A stretch of 64,000 nt of DNA. Origin: an uncultured Acetatifactor sp. Lineage in GTDB: Bacteria; Bacillota; Clostridia; Lachnospirales; Lachnospiraceae. The notes under the pieces are model-generated. The model was not told the DNA's origin. It saw only the letters and a program-made list of their open reading frames with translations, and made no database searches. Positions 58,733-64,000 of the stretch are shown here, piece by piece. Numbering within the stretch: the stretch's first letter is position 1; every line of letters begins with the position of its first letter. The stretch lies in contig CAJUGH010000001.1 in the NCBI GenBank assembly GCA_910586215.1, positions 1 through 64,000 on the forward strand. The letters run 5' to 3'. Position numbers and translations under genes: made by a program.

Positions 58733-58972
58733 ATGCCAAGAGGACAGCGCAAGACGATTGAAGAGAAGATAGCTGCAAAGGAGGAACTGGTCGAAGCCCT
58801 GATGACCCGTGTGGAATCGGAGAAAAAGGAACTGGAGGAGATGTACCGGGAGAAGAAGATCAAGGAACTGGAGACAGTAAACAGTCTGATTGCAGACACG
58901 GGACTGAAGCCTGAGGAGGTGGCAGCAGTGCTGCAGCAGTATGTGGAGAGCAGCAAATCCCAGGCCTCTTGA
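58733..58972 (+). CDS. Small coiled-coil protein
   Basis: A 79-residue charged helical protein: MPRGQRKTIEEKIAAKEELV, a heptad-rich region to about residue 50 (ESEKKELEEMYREKKIKELE), and a C-terminal helix pair (IADTGLKPEEVAAVLQQYVE). The layout (basic N terminus, coiled coil, small C-terminal helices) resembles short H-NS-like or SMC-hinge-free proteins of Lachnospiraceae; no family name is recognised. AAAGGGAGA lies 9 bases ahead. Function unknown. Confidence 0.75.
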   Translation: MPRGQRKTIEEKIAAKEELVEALMTRVESEKKELEEMYREKKIKELETVNSLIADTGLKPEEVAAVLQQYVESSKSQAS

Positions 58973-58983
58973 AAAAGCCATAT

Positions 58984-59015
58984 AAAAACAGCAGGAACTG
59001 CTTCCTGCTGTTTTT
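58984..59015 (+). terminator. Intrinsic terminator (bidirectional)
   Basis: AAAAACAGCAGGAA (58984-58997), 4-nt loop, TTCCTGCTGTTTTT (59002-59015). It has a T-run on both strands and separates the coiled-coil gene from the 3' end of the minus-strand activase gene, so it can end both. Confidence 0.9.
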
Positions 59016-59096
59016 ATGTGCAGGCCCGCATAAGCAAATTTGCTGCTGACGCTGCATACGGGCCGCGCGGCGAGCAGGGGGAAATCTGCCCCTACT

Positions 59097-62000
59097 CTAA
59101 TCTGTCAGGTTCTTCTGGGCTGTGGACAGCATCAGCTTGATCCGGTTGAGCTGGTTTACCTCGCTGGCACCGGGATCGTAGTCAATGGCTACGATATTGG
59201 ACTGGGGGTATGCCTTCCGCAGGGCCTTGATGACACCTTTGCCCACCACATGGTTGGGCAGGCAGCCGAAGGGCTGGGTACACACGATATTGGGTACGCC
59301 GTCATGGATCAGTTCCACCATTTCCCCAGTCAGAAACCATCCTTCCCCGGTCTGGTTGCCGATGGATACAATGGGTTCGGCAAAGGAAGCAATCTCCCGG
59401 ATGGGGGTGGGAGGTGTAAAATGTCTGCTGCGTTCAAAGGCCTTTGCCGCTGCCCCCCGCAGCAGGTGTTCAATGGCCCAGATTCCTAGTTTGGAGTTGC
59501 GGGCTGCCTTCCTGCTGGTACCAAGGTTCTCGGCCTTGTAGACCTGGTTGTAGAAACAGTACAGCATAAAGTCGATGAGATCCGGCACCACGGCTTCGGC
59601 GCCTTCTGCCTCCAGCAGTTCTACCAGGTGGTTGTTGCCTGCAGGGGAGAATTTTACCAGGATCTCCCCTACCACACCTACCCGGGGTTTTTTCACATCC
59701 AGCAGGGGAATGGCATCAAATTCCCGGATGATGTCCTGGCACATCCTGTGAAAACGAAACAGGTTGATGTGCTTTGCCGACACAAAGGCCTGTACCTTTT
59801 CCAGCCATTTCTGGTGGAGGGCATCCACACTGCCGGGGGTGGCTTCATAAGGGCGCATCCGGTACACACAGCGCATGAAGATGTCACCGAACTGGGCACC
59901 CACGGCGGCGCGGAGCATCAAATCCGCATTCAAGTGGAAGCCGGGGTTGCTCTCAATGCCTGCCAGGTTTAGGGAGATCACGGGAATCTGCTCCATGCCG
60001 GCCTTTTTCAGGGCACGGCGTATGAATCCCACATAGTTGGTGGCCCGGCAGCCGCCTCCGGTCTGGCTCATGATGATGGCAGTCCTGTCCAGGTCATATT
60101 TGCCGGAAAGCAGTGCCTCCATGATCTGTCCCACCACCAGCAGGGAGGGATAGCAGGCATCATTGTTCACATATTTTAGTCCCACGTCCACAGAGTGCTT
60201 GTTGTCGTTGTCCAATACCTCGAAATGGTAGCCGCATGCATTGAAGGCAGGCTCTAAGATCTCGAAGTGGATGGGGGACATCTGGGGACAGATAATAGTG
60301 TAATCCTTGCGCATTTCCTCCGTAAAGGCAACTTTCTCTATGGCAGAGGAGCGAAGGGTGCGCTCTTTGTGCTGCTTTTCCCGCACCTTGATGGCAGACA
60401 GCAGGGAGCGGATCCGGATCCTGGCAGCTCCCAGGTTGTTCACCTCATCAATCTTCAGACAGGTATAAATCTTGTCCGAGCCGGAGAGAATGTCATTGAC
60501 CTGGTCCGTGGTCACGGCATCCAGACCGCAGCCAAAGGAGTTAAGCTGGATCAGATCCAGGTTCTCCGTGTGCTTCACATAGCTGGCGGCGGCATATAAC
60601 CTGGAATGGTACATCCACTGGTCCGACACGATCAGGGGACGCTCCGGGCAGCCCAGATGGGAGATGGAATCCTCCGTGAGTACCGCAATGTCAAAGGAGG
60701 TGATCAGTTCCGGGATGCCATGGTTGATCTCGGGATCCACATGGTAGGGACGGCCTGCCAGCACGATGCCTCGTTTTCCGGTTTCTGCCAGGTAGGCCAG
60801 TACCTCTTCCCCTTTCTTCTGCATGTCCTTCCTGGCAGCAGCCAGTTCTTCCCAGGCAGCGGCAGCAGCGTCCCGGATCTCCTTTGGTGGAAGCTCCGAG
60901 AATTCCCGGGCCAGGGCATCGGTGATGGTGCCAAGATCCCTAAAGGACATAAAGGGATTGCGCAGCTTCATCTGTCCATTGCTGATTTCCTCCACATTAT
61001 TCTTGATATTCTCCGAGTAGGAGGTGACGATGGGGCAGTTGTAGTGATTATTGGCCCCTTCCACCTCATCCCGCTCATAGAACAGGGCAGGGTAGAAGAC
61101 GAAATCCACCTTCTGGGCGATCAGCCAGGCCACATGCCCATGAGCCAGCTTGGCAGGATAACACTCGGATTCGCTGGGAATGGATTCAATGCCCAGTTCG
61201 TAGATCTTGCGGTTGGAACTGGGGGAGAGGATTACCCGGTATCCCAGTCTGGTGAAAAAGGTATGCCAGAAGGGATAGTTCTCGTACATGTTAAGGACCC
61301 TGGGAATGCCCACGGTTCCCCTGGGTGCCTGGTCTGCTTCCAGGGAAGGGTAGGAGAAGAGTCTCTCTTGCTTGTAGGCAAAGAGGTTAGGCACATTGCC
61401 GGCATTTTTCTGGCCGCCGATGCCCCTTTCACAACGGTTGCCCGAGATGAACTGCCGTCCACCGGTAAATTTGTTGATGGTCAGGCGGCAGTTGTTGGTG
61501 CAGCCCCTGCACTTGGCCATGCTGGTGTCATACTGGAAGGCGCAGAGCTTCTCATAGGAGAGCATGGAGGTGGCATAGCCTTCCTCGAAGCGCTCCCTGG
61601 CGATGAGGGCAGCCCCGAAAGCGCCCATGATACCGGCGATATCCGGGCGGATGGCTTCACAGCCGGCAATCTGCTCGAAACTCCTTAAGACAGCATCATT
61701 GTAGAAGGTGCCGCCCTGTACCACAATGTTCCTGCCAAGTTCCGAGGCATCTGACACCTTGATTACCTTAAAAAGGGCATTTTTGATGACAGAGTAGGCC
61801 AGCCCTGCGGAGATATCAGCCACCGAGGCCCCTTCCTTCTGGGCTTGCTTTACCTTGGAGTTCATGAACACGGTACACCGGGTACCCAGGTCGATAGGGT
61901 GGGGGGCGAAGAGGGCTTCCTTTGCAAAGTCCTGGACAGAGTAGTTCAGGGACTTGGCGAAGGTCTCAATAAAGGAACCGCATCCGGAGGAGCAGGCTTC

Positions 62001-63335
62001 ATTGAGCAGCACACTGTCCACGGTCTGGTTCTTGATCTTGATGCATTTCATATCCTGGCCGCCGATATCCAGGATGCAGTCCACCTCTGGGTTGAAGAAG
62101 GCAGCGGCCCGGTAGTGGGCCACAGTCTCCACTTCCCCGTCATCCAGCAGGAAAGCGGCCTTCATCAGTGCCTCTCCGTAGCCGGTGGAACAGGAGCGGA
62201 CAATCTGCACCCCCTCTGGCAGCAGGGTGTAGATCTCCTTCAGGGAGCGTATGGCGGTCTTTAGGGGACTGCCGTCATTGCTGCTGTAAAAGGAGTAGAG
62301 CAGGGAGCCGTCCTCCCCTACCAGCGCGATCTTGGTGGTGGTAGAACCGGCATCAATCCCCAGGAACACATTCCCGCGGTAATCAGACAGGTCAAAGCAG
62401 CCTACATGATGCTTCTGGTGCCGGGTGCGGAAGGCTTCATAAGCGGCTTCATCCGCAAAGAGCGGTTCCATGCGCTCCACTTCAAATTCCATCTTGATCT
62501 CGGAGGAAAGCCTGCCCACCATCTCCTCCATGGAGTAGGATACCTCCCTCTTTGCATGCAGGGCAGAGCCAATGGCCGCAAACAGATGGGAATTGTCTGT
62601 GTCAATGATATGCTCCTTATCCAGTTTCAGTGTGCGGATAAAGGCTGCTTTCAATTCCGGGAGAAAGTGCAGGGGACCTCCCAGGAAAGCTACATGCCCC
62701 CGGATGGGTTTGCCGCAGGCAAGCCCGGAGATAGTCTGGTTCACCACGGCCTGGAAAATAGAGGCAGACAGATCTTCTTTGGTAGCACCCTCATTGATTA
62801 AGGGCTGGATGTCCGTCTTGGCAAATACGCCGCAGCGTGCGGCAATGTCATAGAGGGATTGGTAATTTCTGGCATATGCATTCAGGCCTGCAGCATCTGT
62901 CTGGATCAGGGAAGCCATCTGGTCGATGAAGGAACCTGTCCCACCGGCGCATATGCCGTTCATGCGCTGCTCCACATTGCCGCCTTCAAAATAGATAATC
63001 TTGGCATCCTCGCCGCCCAGTTCTATGGCCACGTCCGTCTGGGGGGCCAGTTCCTTCAAGGAAGTGGCCACGGCGATCACCTCCTGGGTAAAAGGAACAC
63101 CTAAATGGTTGGCCAGGGTCAGCCCCCCGGAGCCGGTGATCATAGGGTGGAGGGTAAGGTTCCCCAGTTCTCTATAAGCTTTTCCTAAAAGGGAGGAAAG
63201 AGTCTCCCGGATATTGGCATAATGGCGCTGGTAGTCGGAAAACAGCAGCCCGTGATCCCCGTCCAGAATTGCAATTTTGACGGTAGTAGACCCGATGTCA
63301 ATGCCAAGCGAGGCTTCTTTCTGCATCTGTTCCAT
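59097..63335 (-). CDS. 2-hydroxyacyl-CoA dehydratase activase-like giant protein (BcrAD/HgdC, DUF2229)
   Basis: A 1412-residue protein. Two ASKHA-fold ATPase domains are in tandem: SLGIDIGSTTVKIAILDGDH and GSGGLTLANHLGV, GGEDAKIIYF, CAGGTGSF (about 8-270), and FLGIDAGSTTTKIALVGEDG, GGQDMKCIKI, CSSGCGSF (about 320-590). Cluster-ligand cysteines lie in NGICAGGTG and ARCGVF. A CRGCTNNCRL motif follows, then a DUF2229 region and a C-terminal 2-hydroxyacyl-CoA dehydratase-like domain. Relatives activate radical dehydratases or have unknown targets; these long fusions are common in Clostridia. No dehydratase subunits are adjacent. GGAAGGA lies 9-10 bases before the ATG; an ATG at 63326 is possible. 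Confidence 0.93.
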   Translation of the reverse strand: MEQMQKEASLGIDIGSTTVKIAILDGDHGLLFSDYQRHYANIRETLSSLLGKAYRELGNLTLHPMITGSGGLTLANHLGVPFTQEVIAVATSLKELAPQTDVAIELGGEDAKIIYFEGGNVEQRMNGICAGGTGSFIDQMASLIQTDAAGLNAYARNYQSLYDIAARCGVFAKTDIQPLINEGATKEDLSASIFQAVVNQTISGLACGKPIRGHVAFLGGPLHFLPELKAAFIRTLKLDKEHIIDTDNSHLFAAIGSALHAKREVSYSMEEMVGRLSSEIKMEFEVERMEPLFADEAAYEAFRTRHQKHHVGCFDLSDYRGNVFLGIDAGSTTTKIALVGEDGSLLYSFYSSNDGSPLKTAIRSLKEIYTLLPEGVQIVRSCSTGYGEALMKAAFLLDDGEVETVAHYRAAAFFNPEVDCILDIGGQDMKCIKIKNQTVDSVLLNEACSSGCGSFIETFAKSLNYSVQDFAKEALFAPHPIDLGTRCTVFMNSKVKQAQKEGASVADISAGLAYSVIKNALFKVIKVSDASELGRNIVVQGGTFYNDAVLRSFEQIAGCEAIRPDIAGIMGAFGAALIARERFEEGYATSMLSYEKLCAFQYDTSMAKCRGCTNNCRLTINKFTGGRQFISGNRCERGIGGQKNAGNVPNLFAYKQERLFSYPSLEADQAPRGTVGIPRVLNMYENYPFWHTFFTRLGYRVILSPSSNRKIYELGIESIPSESECYPAKLAHGHVAWLIAQKVDFVFYPALFYERDEVEGANNHYNCPIVTSYSENIKNNVEEISNGQMKLRNPFMSFRDLGTITDALAREFSELPPKEIRDAAAAAWEELAAARKDMQKKGEEVLAYLAETGKRGIVLAGRPYHVDPEINHGIPELITSFDIAVLTEDSISHLGCPERPLIVSDQWMYHSRLYAAASYVKHTENLDLIQLNSFGCGLDAVTTDQVNDILSGSDKIYTCLKIDEVNNLGAARIRIRSLLSAIKVREKQHKERTLRSSAIEKVAFTEEMRKDYTIICPQMSPIHFEILEPAFNACGYHFEVLDNDNKHSVDVGLKYVNNDACYPSLLVVGQIMEALLSGKYDLDRTAIIMSQTGGGCRATNYVGFIRRALKKAGMEQIPVISLNLAGIESNPGFHLNADLMLRAAVGAQFGDIFMRCVYRMRPYEATPGSVDALHQKWLEKVQAFVSAKHINLFRFHRMCQDIIREFDAIPLLDVKKPRVGVVGEILVKFSPAGNNHLVELLEAEGAEAVVPDLIDFMLYCFYNQVYKAENLGTSRKAARNSKLGIWAIEHLLRGAAAKAFERSRHFTPPTPIREIASFAEPIVSIGNQTGEGWFLTGEMVELIHDGVPNIVCTQPFGCLPNHVVGKGVIKALRKAYPQSNIVAIDYDPGASEVNQLNRIKLMLSTAQKNLTD

Positions 63336-63491
63336 ATAAAATCATCCTTCCTAATACGATTACAAAGTAAAGATTGGTTACTACGGCCGGTAATGCCGTG
63401 GACAGTAAACCCACATGCACCGGGGCCAGTTTCCCGGATACCTGCCTGTACAAAAAGGGCAGGAGTTCGACAGGGACTGACACACGAAGCT

Positions 63492-63520
63492 ATTATAGTA
63501 CACAAAAATACAAAATGCAA
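63492..63520 (-). promoter_or_regulatory. Sigma-A promoter of the activase gene
   Basis: Minus strand TTGCAT (63520-63515), 17 bp, TATAAT (63497-63492). Confidence 0.7.
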
Positions 63521-63583
63521 CGAATATAAGCTATGAAATGTTTATTAAAATACTGATTTTTCTGTTAAATAGGAAATGCTTGG

Positions 63584-63612
63584 TTTACTTATGGCATCTG
63601 TGATGATAAAAT
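63584..63612 (+). promoter_or_regulatory. Possible promoter of the rhomboid-like gene
   Basis: TTTACT (63584-63589), 17 bp, TAAAAT (63607-63612). It is weak; the hairpin at 63615 would form the very start of the transcript. Confidence 0.4.
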
Positions 63613-63614
63613 GT

Positions 63615-63667
63615 ATTGTAACAGTTCAGCCAGTTCATGCGAATGGTGCTGACGGAACTGTTACAAT
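63615..63667. repeat. Long palindrome ATTGTAACAGTTC / GAACTGTTACAAT
   Basis: A perfect 13-bp stem with a 27-nt loop that has its own AGC/GCT pairing. The core matches the palindrome at 27604-27635 and defines a second small repeat family. Confidence 0.65.
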
Positions 63668-63738
63668 GTATTCAAATGTATTTTTGAAAAGAAGTAGAAG
63701 TCCTGGATTTGGACAGAAACAGGGAAAGGAATGGATCT

Positions 63739-64000
63739 ATGAGTAAGTGGGAGAAAAAATTTGGAAAGTATGCGATACCGAACCTGACAGCGGTGCTGAT
63801 CATCTGCTATATTGCGGGATATCTGTTACAGCTGCTGGCGCCGGCCTTTATGGAATATTTGACGCTGGATCCCTATGCAATCCTTCACGGGCAGGTCTGG
63901 CGGCTGGTCACCTGGATCGTTTCCCCGCCGGAGGGTTTCGGCATATTTACGGTCCTTATGCTGGTGGTCTATTACAGCCTCGGTGTCACACTGGAACGGA
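63739..64000 (+). CDS. Rhomboid-like membrane protein (5' part, cut by window edge)
   Basis: The first 87 codons of a membrane protein run off the right edge. It begins MSKWEKKFGKYAIPNLTAVL, then a hydrophobic helix (LIICYIAGYLLQLLAPAFM), LDPYAILHGQVWRLVTWIVS and a second helix (FGIFTVLMLVVYYSLGVTLE). HGQVWRLVTWIVSPP is typical of rhomboid-type intramembrane protease N-terminal parts. The catalytic GxSG and His lie beyond the window, so protease activity cannot be judged. An ATG 8 bp upstream is followed by a stop after two codons. Confidence 0.75.
   Translation, partial: MSKWEKKFGKYAIPNLTAVLIICYIAGYLLQLLAPAFMEYLTLDPYAILHGQVWRLVTWIVSPPEGFGIFTVLMLVVYYSLGVTLER

Larger units (their letters stand above)
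63336..63738. other. Divergent intergenic region between the activase and rhomboid-like genes
   Basis: No gene is seen. It holds the minus-strand promoter at 63492-63520 with a leader of about 150 nt, a possible + strand promoter at 63584-63612 and a large hairpin at 63615-63667. Confidence 0.6.

Noticed and set aside
60606..61688. 360-codon + strand frame inside the activase gene
   Set aside because: It is the reverse shadow of the 1412-residue protein; no plausible domain or start region.

Overview
The window looks like chromosomal DNA of a gut-type Lachnospiraceae (Clostridium cluster XIVa) bacterium. Support comes from moderately GC-rich coding sequence with strong AGGAGG-type ribosome sites, sigma-A promoters, DUF6809, DUF5688, DUF3842, TIGR04076 and YqeG genes, a 2-hydroxyacyl-CoA dehydratase activase giant, and a B12-independent glycyl-radical microcompartment locus. 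The genus cannot be fixed by eye. Almost all genes are on the + strand.

Layout. 1-1730: tRNA-Val, two small XRE regulators with a duplicated operator-promoter, and a DUF6809 gene. 1868-16735: a glycyl-radical-enzyme microcompartment (GRM5-like) for fucose/rhamnose breakdown via 1,2-propanediol. One promoter drives the diol dehydratase, a damaged nucleoside phosphorylase, the radical activase and a YdcF protein. A second promoter drives fuculose-phosphate aldolase, a GlcG-like protein, CoA-acylating aldehyde dehydrogenase, alcohol dehydrogenase, six shell proteins, PduL, a PduS/RnfC-like protein and a DeoR regulator. The aldolase makes lactaldehyde (reduced to 1,2-propanediol); the radical enzyme dehydrates the diol to propionaldehyde; the aldehyde is then split between propanol and propionyl-CoA/propionyl-phosphate inside the shell. 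16695-20542: a ParA ATPase, a disordered basic protein, a cytoplasmic fusion of a ParB/sulfiredoxin-like domain to a BMP-type nucleoside-binding domain, and a metallophosphoesterase, coupled to the 3' end of the microcompartment operon.

20555-28377: an ECF transporter S component behind an attenuator, a lipoprotein esterase, TIGR04076, an OLD-family nuclease paired with an AAA/PD-(D/E)XK protein, an APH-type kinase pseudogene broken by deletion and repeat insertion, and a small serine recombinase. 28377-28547: two inverted recombinase-type sites enclose a strong promoter that now points away from the next operon, i.e. a probable invertible promoter. 28583-35768: the operon it would control, a Ser/Thr phospho-signalling set (transmembrane kinase with extracellular propeller, three FHA proteins of which one is a trypsin-like protease, two PP2C phosphatases).

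35917-64000: mostly housekeeping. Transglutaminase/FN3 protein, DUF3842, a P-loop kinase fusion, YqeG, aroE-aroK-aroQ, efp, DUF5688, tRNA-Arg, an SH3 protein, gdhA, rnhA, rluF-like, ligA, metA (acetyl type), a C-S lyase, a SWIM/SNF2 helicase, the giant activase on the minus strand, and a truncated rhomboid-like gene at the right edge. Dispersed palindromic, MITE-like repeats sit in many intergenic gaps. The most interesting items are the invertible promoter with its kinase operon and the ParA/ParB-BMP cluster.
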